From Bradyrhizobium oligotrophicum S58 (lineage in GTDB: Bacteria; Pseudomonadota; Alphaproteobacteria; Rhizobiales; Xanthobacteraceae), in the NCBI RefSeq assembly GCF_000344805.1, contig NC_020453.1, positions 6,977,001 through 7,041,000 of the forward strand: a stretch of 64,000 nt of DNA, written 5' to 3'. The notes under the pieces are model-generated. The model made no database searches. It saw only the letters and a list, made by a program, of their open reading frames with translations, and was not told where the DNA came from. Made by a program: the position numbers and the translations under genes. Positions 45,612 through 54,432 of the stretch are shown here, one piece after another. Numbering within the stretch: the first letter of the stretch is position 1; every line of letters starts with the position of its first letter.

Positions 45612-47135
45612 ATGAGCAACACGGGCGCACACTCTCAAAATTTCGACGTCGTCATCGTGGGTCGCGGACCGGTCGGCTCGACGCTCGCCAATCTGCTCGG
45701 CCTCTGCGGCATCCGCACCCTGATCCTGGAGCGCGAAGCCAAGACCTATCATCTGCCGCGCGCGGTGCATTTCGACGACGAATGCATGCGCGTGTTCCAG
45801 ACCATCGGCCTCGCCGACGCCATCCTGCCCCATCTCAGCTTGAGTCCCGGCATGCGCTTCGTCGATGCGGAGGGCCGGTTGCTGCTCGACTGGCCGCGCC
45901 CGCGCGAGCTGACGGCGATGGGCTGGAATCTGAGCTACCGCTTTCACCAGCCAGACCTCGAAGCCGTGCTCAACAATGGCCTGGAGCGCTGGCCGCATGT
46001 CGAACTTCGCACGCGCTGCGATGTGTTCGCGCTGGAGCAGGACCACAACGGCGCCCGCGTTCGCTATGAGGATCTCGCCACCGGCCGGCTCGTCGACATC
46101 TCCTGCGCCTATGTGGTCGGCTGCGATGGGGCGCGCTCGCTGGTGCGCCGCTTCATCGGCTCGGCGCTGGACGATCTCGGCTTTCACGAGCGCTGGCTGG
46201 TCTGCGACGTGCTGCTGAAGCAGGAGCGGCCCGATCTCGGCGATTTCAGCGTCCAGCACTGCAATCCACAGCGCCCCGCGACCTATATTCGCGGCACCGG
46301 CAACCGCCGGCGCTGGGAAATCGCGGTTCACCCTGACGAGGACACGGTCGACATCACCCAACCGGCTCGCGTGTGGGAGCTGCTCTCGCCCTGGCTCCGG
46401 CCCGCAGAGGCCGAGATCGAACGCGCCGCCGTCTACACGTTCCACTCCGCAGTGGCCCAGCAATGGCGCGCCGGACGGTTCCTGCTCGCAGGCGATTCCG
46501 CACATCAAACTCCGCCCTTCCTCGGTCAGGGCATGTGTGCCGGCATTCGCGACGCAGCCAACCTCGCATGGAAGCTGGCCCATGTGATCGCCGGCAAGAC
46601 AACGCCCGATCTTCTCGACACCTATCAGAGCGAACGCGCGCCGCATGTGCGCGAATTCATCGAGCTCGCGATCCGGCTGGGTGGGCTCATCAACACCAAG
46701 GCGGTCGAGGCGGCGCTTGCGACCGGCACGGCACAGGGCGACGGCCAGCTCAAGCTCGACGTGCAGAAGCCGGCGCTCGGCCCGGGCCTTGCCTGCGGCG
46801 AACGCAGCATGACGGGAAGACTGGCGCCGCAATTCCGCAGCCGTGATCACGGCCGCAGCGACGACCGCGTCGGCTATCGCTTTGCGCTGCTCTGCCGGTC
46901 CGGTCTCGGGACCGCAATTATCGAGCAGCATCATGCCCGCCTGACGGCCGCTGACGTCGCCGTCATTTGCGGCGAGGAAGCTGGCGGCCTCGACGGCTGG
47001 CTCGATCAGCACGGCTTCGACGCCGTGCTGATGCGCCCCGACCGCTACATCCTGGGTGCTGTCCGCACGGGCGAAGATCCCGCGGCGCTGTTGTCAGGCC
47101 TCGCCTTCCTCGCACCGCTGCCGAGCGCGGCCTGA
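45612..47135 (+). CDS. FAD-dependent aromatic monooxygenase (MhpA-like)
   Basis: The 507-residue flavoprotein belongs to the phenol-hydroxylase-like group A monooxygenases. It has the dinucleotide motif VVIVGRGPVGSTLANLLG near residue 12, the DG motif VVGCDGARSLVRR and GDSAHQTPPFLGQGMCAG for FAD. The best relatives by memory are 3-(3-hydroxyphenyl)propionate hydroxylases. It would hydroxylate a phenolic acid to the catechol used by the extradiol dioxygenase. The ribosome-binding site is weak. Confidence 0.88.
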   Translation: MSNTGAHSQNFDVVIVGRGPVGSTLANLLGLCGIRTLILEREAKTYHLPRAVHFDDECMRVFQTIGLADAILPHLSLSPGMRFVDAEGRLLLDWPRPRELTAMGWNLSYRFHQPDLEAVLNNGLERWPHVELRTRCDVFALEQDHNGARVRYEDLATGRLVDISCAYVVGCDGARSLVRRFIGSALDDLGFHERWLVCDVLLKQERPDLGDFSVQHCNPQRPATYIRGTGNRRRWEIAVHPDEDTVDITQPARVWELLSPWLRPAEAEIERAAVYTFHSAVAQQWRAGRFLLAGDSAHQTPPFLGQGMCAGIRDAANLAWKLAHVIAGKTTPDLLDTYQSERAPHVREFIELAIRLGGLINTKAVEAALATGTAQGDGQLKLDVQKPALGPGLACGERSMTGRLAPQFRSRDHGRSDDRVGYRFALLCRSGLGTAIIEQHHARLTAADVAVICGEEAGGLDGWLDQHGFDAVLMRPDRYILGAVRTGEDPAALLSGLAFLAPLPSAA

Positions 47136-47166
47136 GCGTTTCCGTTCTTTTTGAGAGGGTTCACGT

Positions 47167-48018
47167 ATGAAGCTGGTTTCCTTTGTGATCGACGGGCGTC
47201 CCGGATACGGCGCGGTGAAGGGAGACGGTGTCGTCGACCTCTGCCGGCGGCTCCCGGCGAAGAGCCTGCGCGCGCTGCTCGAGGCGGATGCGCTTCGCGA
47301 CGCCGCCGCGCTGCTCGCGTCCGAACAGGTCGACTATCCGCTCGATGCGATCGCCTTTGCGCCCGTCATCCCAGATCCCGGCAAGATCATCTGCGTCGGC
47401 CTGAACTATCGTGACCACGTCGCCGAGACCGGGCGGACCGTCACCGAGAAGCCTGCGCTGTTCGCGCGCTTTCCGACCAGCCAGGTCGGCCATCTGCAGC
47501 CGATCGTTCGCCCTGCTGTCTCCGATCATTTCGACTACGAAGGCGAGCTCGCCCTGGTGATCGGGAAAGCCGGCCGGCATGTCCGGCGCGAGGACGCGCT
47601 CACCCACATCGCCGGCTATTCCTGCTACAATGAAGGCAGCATCCGCGACTGGCAGCGCCATACGTCGCAATTCCTGTCGGGCAAGACCTTCGACAAGTCC
47701 GGCGCGTTCGGTCCCTGGCTGGTCACCGCTGACGAAATCCCCGAGCCGTCCAAGCTGACGCTGCAGACCCGTCTCAATGGCGAGACCGTGCAGCGGACCA
47801 CCACGGATCTCCTCATCACCGATGTGCCTGATCTGATCGTCTATTGCTCGACGATCATGACCTTGCTGCCGGGCGACGTGATCGTCACCGGCACGCCGGG
47901 AGGCGTCGGCTTCAAGCGCACGCCACCGCTGTTCATGAAGCCCGGCGATACGGTCGAGGTCGAGATCTCCGGCATCGGCGTGCTGCGCAATCCCGTGGCC
48001 GCCGAACCGGCAGCCTGA
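47167..48018 (+). CDS. Fumarylacetoacetate hydrolase family protein
   Basis: The 283-residue protein has the FAH C-terminal fold: IICVGLNYRDHVAETGR, metal-binding Glu residues in FDYEGELALVIGKAGRHV, YNEGSIRDWQRHTSQFLSGK and TGTPGGVGFKRTPP. Family enzymes hydrolyse or decarboxylate ring-fission products. In this island it would act on the dioxygenase product, taking the place of an MhpC-type hydrolase, which is missing. GAGAGG lies 7-8 bases before the ATG. Confidence 0.9.
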   Translation: MKLVSFVIDGRPGYGAVKGDGVVDLCRRLPAKSLRALLEADALRDAAALLASEQVDYPLDAIAFAPVIPDPGKIICVGLNYRDHVAETGRTVTEKPALFARFPTSQVGHLQPIVRPAVSDHFDYEGELALVIGKAGRHVRREDALTHIAGYSCYNEGSIRDWQRHTSQFLSGKTFDKSGAFGPWLVTADEIPEPSKLTLQTRLNGETVQRTTTDLLITDVPDLIVYCSTIMTLLPGDVIVTGTPGGVGFKRTPPLFMKPGDTVEVEISGIGVLRNPVAAEPAA

Positions 48019-48101
48019 CTCTTCGCCTCGCGGACAACCGCGAGGCGCACCAACCAAACACGACATAACAAACAAAGTCGTTGAATCCGGGGAGGATCAT
48101 C

Positions 48102-49307
48102 ATGTCGCGCCGTCTCACATCCGGCATCGCTCTGCTGTTGCTGGTTGCAGGCTCATCCGCGCAGGCCGAAATCAAAGAGAAAGCCATCCGGATCGGCGTG
48201 CTCACCGACATGACCGGCATCTTCGCAACCGCGATGGGCCCCGGCTCGGTGGAGGCGGCGCGGATGGCGGCCGAAGAGTTCGGCGGCAAGATCAACGGCC
48301 GGCCGATCGAGATCCTGCAGGCCGACCATCAGAACAAGCCGGATATCGCGGTCTCGATCGCCCGGCGCTGGTTCGAGCAGGACGGCGTGCAGGCGATCGC
48401 CGACGGCGGCAGCTCCGGCGCGGCGCTTGGCGTCCAGGAGCTGGTGCGCAGCAATGGCAGGATCTTCCTGATCTCGGGGGCGGGCGCCAACCAGCTCACC
48501 GACGAGGCTTGCGCCCCGACCTCGGTGCAATGGACGCACGACGCCTATTCGACCGCGACCGCGGTCGTGTCGGGCATCATGCAGACCAGCAAGGAGCCAT
48601 GGTTCTTCATCACCGGCGACTACGCATTCGGCCATTCGGTCGAGGCGACCGCGCGGGCCCGCATCGCCGCGCTCGGCGGCACCGTCGCAGGCAGCGTCAA
48701 GGCGCAGCTCGGCACGCCGGATTACGGCTCGTTCCTGCTGCAGGCCCAGGCCTCCGGCGCCAAGATCCTGGCGCTCAACGTCGCCGGCGACAACGCCACC
48801 GCGATCAAGCAGGCCGAGGAATTCGGGCTTGCGGCGCAGGGCATGAAGATCGTGCCGATGTCGTTCCAGAACGTCGACATCGAAGCCATCGGCCTCAAGG
48901 CGACGCAGGGCGATCTCATCGTCACCAGCTTCTTCGAGGATGCCTCTCCCGCCGCGCGCCGCTTCTCCGACGCGTTCTACGCGCGCCGCAAGGCAATGCC
49001 GTCACAGATCCAGGCCGGGGTCTATTCGGCCGTGCGGCACTATCTGCAGGCGGTGAAGGATGCCGACAGCGATGACGGCGCGAGCGTGATGGCGAAGATG
49101 AAATCCACGCCGGTCTCGGACGCCTATGCGGACCATGGCCAGATCCGCGACGACCAGCGCATGGTGCACGACCTGTACCTCGTCCAGGTCAAGACGCCGG
49201 CCGAATCCAAGGCGCCCTGGGACTTCGTCAAGCTGGTGACGAAGATCGCTCCCGATCAGGCGTTTCGTCCGCTCGACCGCAGCAAATGCAGCCTGGTCGG
49301 CAAGTGA
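48102..49307 (+). CDS. Periplasmic substrate-binding protein (LivJ/aromatic type)
   Basis: The 401-residue protein has a signal peptide (LTSGIALLLLVAGSSAQA) and the type I periplasmic-binding fold: IRIGVLTDMTGIFATAMGPGS, GRPIEILQADHQNKPDIA and WFFITGDYAFGHS. Several such proteins bind aromatic acids. No permease or ATPase gene is adjacent, so uptake must borrow other components. GGGGAGG lies 8-9 bases before the ATG. It is cotranscribed with the FAH gene by position. Confidence 0.88.
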   Translation: MSRRLTSGIALLLLVAGSSAQAEIKEKAIRIGVLTDMTGIFATAMGPGSVEAARMAAEEFGGKINGRPIEILQADHQNKPDIAVSIARRWFEQDGVQAIADGGSSGAALGVQELVRSNGRIFLISGAGANQLTDEACAPTSVQWTHDAYSTATAVVSGIMQTSKEPWFFITGDYAFGHSVEATARARIAALGGTVAGSVKAQLGTPDYGSFLLQAQASGAKILALNVAGDNATAIKQAEEFGLAAQGMKIVPMSFQNVDIEAIGLKATQGDLIVTSFFEDASPAARRFSDAFYARRKAMPSQIQAGVYSAVRHYLQAVKDADSDDGASVMAKMKSTPVSDAYADHGQIRDDQRMVHDLYLVQVKTPAESKAPWDFVKLVTKIAPDQAFRPLDRSKCSLVGK

Positions 49308-49325
49308 GCACATGAGCGACCAGGC

Positions 49326-50321
49326 ATGATTCCGAACCATCAGCGCGCCGTGATCATCACCGCCGCCGGCGGCCCCGAGGTCCTGTCGGAGCGGCAGGAC
49401 TGGCCGGTCCCGGCGCGCCTCGGACCCGACGACGTGCTGATCGAGGTCGCCGCCGCCGGCATCAACCGTCACGACTGCAACCAGCGCGCCGCCGGGCCGT
49501 CGCGGGAGCCCAATCCCGTGCCGGGGTTGGAAGCCTCGGGGCGCATCGTGGCCTGCGGCGCCAACGTTCACCCGGAGCGACTGGGTGAAGCGGTGATCGC
49601 GCTGACCGACGGCGGCTCATACGCGCAATACGTTGCCACCGATCAGCATCTTGCACTGGACTTGCCGAACGGCCTCGACTGGATCCAGGGCGCCGCCCTG
49701 CCCGAGGCGATGTTCACGACCTGGTTCAACTTCTTCGAGCTGATGCGCATGGCGCCCGGGGAGACGGCCCTGATTCATGGCGGCAGCAGTGGTGTCGGCA
49801 CCATCGCGATCCAGCTGCTGCGCGCGCTCGGTCATCCGGTCTTTGCCACCGCCGGCACCGCGGAGAAGCGCGCCGCGGCGCTCAGGCTCGGCTGCAGCGC
49901 CGTGTTCGACTATGCCGATCCCGATCTCGCCGGGCAGATCCGCGCGGCGACGGGGAAGCGCGGCGTCGACTGCATCCTCGACACCTCCGCAGGCGCTCAC
50001 ATCGCGCAGGACCTTGCTGCGCTCGCGATGGGCGGACGGATCGCCCTGCTGTCGGCTGGAGGCGGGAAAGACCTCGGAGTGCCACTGCGCAGCCTGATGG
50101 CGCGCCGGGCCAGCATCACCGGCGCATTCCTGCGGTCGACGCCGCTCGATCTCAAGCGGCGCATCGCAACCGACCTGAGGCAACGCATCTCACCCCTTCT
50201 CGGAACGGCCATTCGGCCGCACATCGACAGGACCTATCGCCTGTCCGAGGCAGCCGATGCGCACGAACGCATGGAGACGAGCCGACACATCGGGAAGATC
50301 GTACTTCGCGTCCGCGGATGA
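49326..50321 (+). CDS. MDR-family quinone oxidoreductase
   Basis: The 331-residue protein has the medium-chain reductase pattern: GPDDVLIEVAAAGINRHD, VPGLEASGRIVACG, LPEAMFTTWFNFFEL and the NADPH loop LIHGGSSGVGTIAIQLLRALG. Zinc-site cysteines are absent, so it is quinone-reductase-like. It closes the aromatic island and begins 18 bases after the binding-protein stop. Its substrate is unknown. Confidence 0.85.
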   Translation: MIPNHQRAVIITAAGGPEVLSERQDWPVPARLGPDDVLIEVAAAGINRHDCNQRAAGPSREPNPVPGLEASGRIVACGANVHPERLGEAVIALTDGGSYAQYVATDQHLALDLPNGLDWIQGAALPEAMFTTWFNFFELMRMAPGETALIHGGSSGVGTIAIQLLRALGHPVFATAGTAEKRAAALRLGCSAVFDYADPDLAGQIRAATGKRGVDCILDTSAGAHIAQDLAALAMGGRIALLSAGGGKDLGVPLRSLMARRASITGAFLRSTPLDLKRRIATDLRQRISPLLGTAIRPHIDRTYRLSEAADAHERMETSRHIGKIVLRVRG

Positions 50322-50367
50322 GCGCCAACCCACGTCTCTGCGCTCGCCACGCGCAACGAGCGCACGC

Positions 50368-50913
50368 CTACTGCTTCACGCCCGGGATCAGGGCCTTCAG
50401 CTTGTTCATGTCCTTGACGTTCATCTTCATGCCGCCGGGCATCACGATGTCGCCGGGTTTCTGGTCGGGTTTGCAGGCCCCGAGCCACTTGGCCTCGATC
50501 GTCATCGCCGTGTCCTTGCCGGCGGGGCCGGTCGTGCCGCCCTGGATGTGCGAGCTGGTCTTGACCGTATAGGCCGAGTTGAAATCACCGGTGATCTCGG
50601 CATGCGAGGTCGTGTTCATGCCGCCGAAGCTGCAGACGGAATCGCTGACATAGCCGGCCGCGGTCTTCTGGATGTCCTGCTTCGAGCAGGCCTGCTGCGC
50701 CATCGGCGAGGCCATGTTGTTCATGTCCTTGTCGGTGGTCTCGTCGGTGCAATGCTGCATGGTCATTTCCGGCAGCTGGCCACCGGACCTGATCATCTTC
50801 AATTCCCACAGGCCGGGCTTGCGCACCGGCAAATCGAGCGCAACGGCGGTGCCAGCCGCCCCGCCGAGCACGCCGAAACAGAGCAGTCCGAGAGCGAGGC
50901 GATGGCGTGTCAT
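50368..50913 (-). CDS. DUF3617 family exported protein
   Basis: The 181-residue product has a signal peptide (ALGLLCFGVLGGAAGTAVAL) and the DUF3617 pattern: RKPGLWELKM near residue 31, MQHCTDETTDKDMN, CSKQDIQKTAAGYVSDSVC and WLGACKPDQKPGDI with four conserved cysteines. It should be periplasmic with disulfides. GTGs and ATGs are nearby, but the ATG at 50913 fits the signal. The function is unknown. Confidence 0.8.
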   Translation of the reverse strand: MTRHRLALGLLCFGVLGGAAGTAVALDLPVRKPGLWELKMIRSGGQLPEMTMQHCTDETTDKDMNNMASPMAQQACSKQDIQKTAAGYVSDSVCSFGGMNTTSHAEITGDFNSAYTVKTSSHIQGGTTGPAGKDTAMTIEAKWLGACKPDQKPGDIVMPGGMKMNVKDMNKLKALIPGVKQ

Positions 50914-50967
50914 GATCGTGTTCCGGCTTGATGTCGATCGGCGGACCGATGACGCCGAATCATGGCG

Positions 50968-51288
50968 TTAGTAGAGCGTCCGCAGCGGCCGCTGCGCCGA
51001 GCCATATGGCACCCAGCGGCAGGCGAACGACACGTAGCCGCCATAGCGGGCGTCGACCGCCAGGAATTTGGCGACCTTGCCATAGGAGGCGCAGTGATCG
51101 ACCGCGACCTGGCGCGCATCCGTGGTCTGGGCCAGCGGGTAGGCGATGATGCCGCCGGTGTCGTTGCCCCTGAAGGCCGGCACCGTGTCGGCCGATGCCG
51201 GCGCCGCGGCGAGCACCGCCACAGCGGCCAACAGGCCGGCAGCCTTGACGACTCGGGCGTTCGCGGTCCCGACCTTTAGCATCCGCAT
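50968..51288 (-). CDS. Small exported protein
   Basis: The 106-residue product has a signal peptide (ARVVKAAGLLAAVAVLAAAP, cleavage near ASA). The mature domain reads TVPAFRGNDTGGIIAYPLAQ with VAVDHCASYGKVAKFLAVDARYGGYVSFACRW and two cysteines. AAGGAG lies 6 bases before the ATG at 51288; an ATG at 51282 is an alternative. No domain was recognised, though the GNDTGGIIAY start resembles many rhizobial small exported proteins. Confidence 0.7.
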   Translation of the reverse strand: MRMLKVGTANARVVKAAGLLAAVAVLAAAPASADTVPAFRGNDTGGIIAYPLAQTTDARQVAVDHCASYGKVAKFLAVDARYGGYVSFACRWVPYGSAQRPLRTLY

Positions 51289-51457
51289 TGCATTCTCCTT
51301 CGCGCTGGTGTGCCATCCTAAAGGTCCTGTCCGGCCAAGAAAAGAACACCGGCCTCGCGTTAACAGGACTAATCGTGGAGTGTTGCCGCGTTGCACTTGA
51401 CCTCCTGTGGCCGCCGCGGCACGGTCCACGCTCCCGGATCAGCCTTGCGGACGGCCC

Positions 51458-51937
51458 ATGCGTGACTTCAGCACACCTTTCAAGACGATCGGCGCCAAGA
51501 CGACCGGCGCTGCCGGCGGCGCGCTGCTCGCGGCCATGATCGCGACCGCGCCGGCCCACGCCGCCAACCCGCTCGAGATGAACTTCTGGCTCTCCGGCCC
51601 CAAATATGAAGGCCGGGTCGCCCCCTGCGAGGCGGCAATCCCGACCATCGTCTCGCGCTTCCAGGACAAGGAAAGCACCTTCTGGAATTCCTCGCTGACG
51701 ATCACCGGCGTCGCCAACGTCCGCGAGATCGCCTTCCGGTCCTGGCAGTCCGACAACATCCCGCGCCGGTTCTGCACCGGCAGCGTGATGGTCAGCGACG
51801 GCAAGGTGCGGACGCTGAATTATTCGATCATCGAGGATGGCGGCTTCGCCGGTTACGACCAGGGCGTCGAGTTCTGCGTCGTCGGCCTCGACCGCAACTG
51901 GGCGTTCAACCCGGCCTGCCGCGCCGCCAAGCCCTGA
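51458..51937 (+). CDS. Small exported disulfide protein
   Basis: The 159-residue product has a signal peptide (GAAGGALLAAMIATAPAHA). The mature part has MNFWLSGPKYEGRVAPCE, WQSDNIPRRFCTGSVMVSDG, SIIEDGGFAGYDQGVEFCVV and LDRNWAFNPACR with four conserved cysteines. I recall this pattern as a widespread unnamed family in alphaproteobacteria. The ATG at 51458 is chosen for the signal. A terminator at 51964 ends the transcript. Confidence 0.7.
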   Translation: MRDFSTPFKTIGAKTTGAAGGALLAAMIATAPAHAANPLEMNFWLSGPKYEGRVAPCEAAIPTIVSRFQDKESTFWNSSLTITGVANVREIAFRSWQSDNIPRRFCTGSVMVSDGKVRTLNYSIIEDGGFAGYDQGVEFCVVGLDRNWAFNPACRAAKP

Positions 51938-51963
51938 TCACGGCAACGACTATGCGCTGGAAC

Positions 51964-51988
51964 GGCTGCCGCTCGGCAGCCGTTTTTG
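51964..51988 (+). terminator. Rho-independent terminator
   Basis: GGCTGCC, loop GCTC, GGCAGCC and then GTTTTTG follow the 51458 gene by 26 bases. It separates that gene from RNase T2. Confidence 0.85.
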
Positions 51989-52044
51989 TTCTTGTAATGT
52001 TCCAAGGCATTGGTAAGTTCCTGGAATAGTCCAGGGAGTTCGCC

Positions 52045-52746
52045 ATGTTCGATTGCCTGCGCCGCCCCGCCCGCCTCGCCACAACGATCGCCTGTTTCGC
52101 GCTGCTGCTCGGCGCTCTCGCCGCTGCGCCAGTGGCGGCCCAGGACCGCCGCCAGAACGCGCCGGGCGCGTTCGACTTCTACGTGCTGTCGCTGTCCTGG
52201 TCGCCGTCCTTTTGTGCCGAGGCCGAAGAGCGCGGCGGCCGCGGCAGCCGCTCGCAGCAATGCAGCGGACGGCCCTACTCCTTCGTCGTGCACGGGCTGT
52301 GGCCGCAATACGAGGCCGGCTATCCGGAATATTGCGAGCAGCCTTCGCCACGCCTGCCGCGCAACATCATGACCTCCATGCTCGATTTGATGCCGGCGCC
52401 GGGCCTGATCTACAACGAGTGGGACAAGCACGGCACCTGCGCCGGCCTGTCGGCGAAGAGCTATTTCGAGACCATCCGCAAGGCCCGCGCCGCGATCAAG
52501 ATCCCGCAGGAATTCCTCGACCTGACGGAGGCGAAGACGGTGTCCCCAGCCGCCATCGAGGACGCCTTCATCAAGGTCAATCCCAAGCTCACGACATCGG
52601 CCATCGCCGTGACCTGCAACCGCACGCGGCTCAGCGAGATCAGGATCTGCCTGACCAAGGACCTCGAATTCCGCAACTGCGACGAGGTCGACCGCCAGGC
52701 CTGCCGGCGCGACGAGGTCAACATGCCGCCGATGCGCGGCGGATAG
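52045..52746 (+). CDS. Ribonuclease T2 family enzyme
   Basis: The 233-residue exported nuclease has a signal peptide (ATTIACFALLLGALAAAPVAA) and both catalytic boxes: CAS I FVVHGLWPQ with His83, CAS II NEWDKHGTC with Glu125 and His129. The second His and Glu complete acid-base catalysis of RNA through 2',3'-cyclic phosphate. Six or more cysteines suit disulfides. It is probably periplasmic. GGGAG lies 9-10 bases before the ATG. Confidence 0.92.
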   Translation: MFDCLRRPARLATTIACFALLLGALAAAPVAAQDRRQNAPGAFDFYVLSLSWSPSFCAEAEERGGRGSRSQQCSGRPYSFVVHGLWPQYEAGYPEYCEQPSPRLPRNIMTSMLDLMPAPGLIYNEWDKHGTCAGLSAKSYFETIRKARAAIKIPQEFLDLTEAKTVSPAAIEDAFIKVNPKLTTSAIAVTCNRTRLSEIRICLTKDLEFRNCDEVDRQACRRDEVNMPPMRGG

Positions 52747-52852
52747 CCCGCCTTCGCCAAGCGGCCGCCGCGTAGCGTCCTCCGCCGCGGCGGCGGGCGT
52801 GGCCTCAACGACGGGGTACCCTTTTCACGCGGAACGGCGTAACCCCAATCGC

Positions 52853-53713
52853 ATGAACTACCGACACGCCTTTCACGCCGGCGGCTTCGCCGACGTCATC
52901 AAACACATCGTGCTGACGCGCATCCTGGTCTACCTCCAGGACAAGCCGGCGGCGTTCCGGGTGATCGACACCCATGCCGGCGCCGGTCTCTATGATCTCA
53001 CCGGCGACGAGGCGACGCGCAGCGGCGAGTTCCTGACCGGCATCGCGCGGCTTCTGCAGGCGCGGCTGTCGGATCAGGCCTATGCGCTGGTCGCGCCCTA
53101 TCTCGACATCGTCCGATCGTTCAATCCGACCGCCGAGCTCGTCGCCTATCCCGGCTCGCCGCTGATCGCCCGCGCACTGCTGCGGCCGCAGGACCGCATG
53201 ACCCTGTGCGAGCTGGCGCCCGGTCCGCGCAAGCAGCTGATCGATTCGCTGCGCCGCGATACGCAGGCCCGCGTCGTCGATCTCGACGGCTGGATTGCCC
53301 TGCCCGCCTTCGTGCCGCCGAACGAGCGCCGCGGCGTGGTGCTGATCGATCCGGCGTTCGAGGCGAAGGATGAGTTCGAGCGCCTCGCCGACCGCTTCGC
53401 TGCGGCCTTCGCGAAGTGGACGACCGGTATCTACGTGCTGTGGTATCCGGTCAAGAGCCGGCGCGCCACCGAGCAGCTCGCGGACCGCGTCGCGCATTTC
53501 GCAGCTGCGGCCAAGCCGCCCGGCAAGGTGCTGCGGATCGAGTTCAGCGTGGCCCCGCAGATCGAAGGCGAGGTGCTGACCTCGACCGGGCTGCTCGTCG
53601 TCAACCCGCCCTGGACTTTGCATGATGAGCTCAAGCTGATCCTGCAGGAGTTGCAACGGCCGCTCGGCCAGGGCGGCCCCGCACGCTTCAGGCTGGACAT
53701 CCCCAAAGCTTGA
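52853..53713 (+). CDS. rlmJ: 23S rRNA A2030 N6-methyltransferase RlmJ
   Basis: The 286-residue methyltransferase starts MNYRHAFHAGGFADVIKHIV, the strongly conserved RlmJ opening. A SAM-binding loop IDTHAGAGLYDLTG follows near 38-51. The catalytic motif IV, usually (D/N)PP(Y/F), reads DPAF at 166-169: the second Pro is Ala. It methylates A2030 of 23S rRNA in E. coli. The ATG at 52853 is taken because the family begins there. Activity could be reduced by the Ala. Confidence 0.9.
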   Translation: MNYRHAFHAGGFADVIKHIVLTRILVYLQDKPAAFRVIDTHAGAGLYDLTGDEATRSGEFLTGIARLLQARLSDQAYALVAPYLDIVRSFNPTAELVAYPGSPLIARALLRPQDRMTLCELAPGPRKQLIDSLRRDTQARVVDLDGWIALPAFVPPNERRGVVLIDPAFEAKDEFERLADRFAAAFAKWTTGIYVLWYPVKSRRATEQLADRVAHFAAAAKPPGKVLRIEFSVAPQIEGEVLTSTGLLVVNPPWTLHDELKLILQELQRPLGQGGPARFRLDIPKA

Positions 53714-53965
53714 AGCGGGCGCTGGTCGAAAAGCCATAGGCAATCGCCGCGGAACCGTATTACAGTGGTTGATTGTAAGACTGGCTTTACGTTCCGCTTC
53801 CGCGAATGGTTGCGGCGGGGTGATCAAGGCCTAACAAGATCCGACGATCCGGCGTGGCGAGCGCTGGGCGTTAAGGTGGCCAACGCTTTCCGATCAAAGT
53901 GATGTCCGGTCGGACGCTGCGCAAAGCGCGCAGTGGAGGAAGCATTGCGGGGGAGGAGTTTCCCG

Positions 53966-54181
53966 ATGGCCATGACTGGGACAGTCAAGTTCTTCAATGG
54001 TGAGCGCGGCTACGGCTTCATCAAGCCGGACGACGGTGGACGCGATGTGTTCGTGCACATCACGGCGGTGGAGCGCGCGGGCCTGAAGGATCTGACCGAA
54101 GGACAGCGTATCAGTTTCGAGGTCGAGCCGGACAAGAAGGGCAAGGGCCCGAAGGCCGTGAACCTGGTGCTGTCGTCGTAG
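53966..54181 (+). CDS. Cold-shock protein (CspA family)
   Basis: The 71-residue single-stranded nucleic acid chaperone starts MAMTGTVKFFNGERGYGFIK with RNP1-like GYGFIK, then DVFVHITAV (RNP2-like) and ends in KAVNLVLSS. It is the family's normal size. GGGAGGAG lies 8 bases before the ATG. A long 5' leader (253 bases to the previous gene) could carry temperature control, but no fold was checked. Confidence 0.93.
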   Translation: MAMTGTVKFFNGERGYGFIKPDDGGRDVFVHITAVERAGLKDLTEGQRISFEVEPDKKGKGPKAVNLVLSS

Positions 54182-54361
54182 ACTAGGCCCGCTCGACCAC
54201 GGCCGCATCCGAGCGGTCGGTCGCAGCGGGCGCATCGACGTCAATTCATCCGTTGGTCTGGAAGCCGTTGGTCGGGAAGCTGCCGGCGGCCCCGCCGGCT
54301 TGCGCGCGGGGCGTTGCTGCCCGCGACGGCGCGCGCCTTCACGCCGCAGATCCGCGAGACA

Positions 54362-54390
54362 GAAAAATCCCGGCCGCGCGAGCGGCCGGG
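54362..54390 (-). terminator. Terminator downstream of the beta-barrel protein
   Basis: On the minus strand CCCGGCCGCTCGCGCGGCCGGG is followed by ATTTTTCT, about 43 bases after the stop of the 54433 gene. Confidence 0.8.
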
Positions 54391-54432
54391 AGGTTGTCGT
54401 TCGACGTTTCTTCTTCCTATCCCGTGTCGCTA

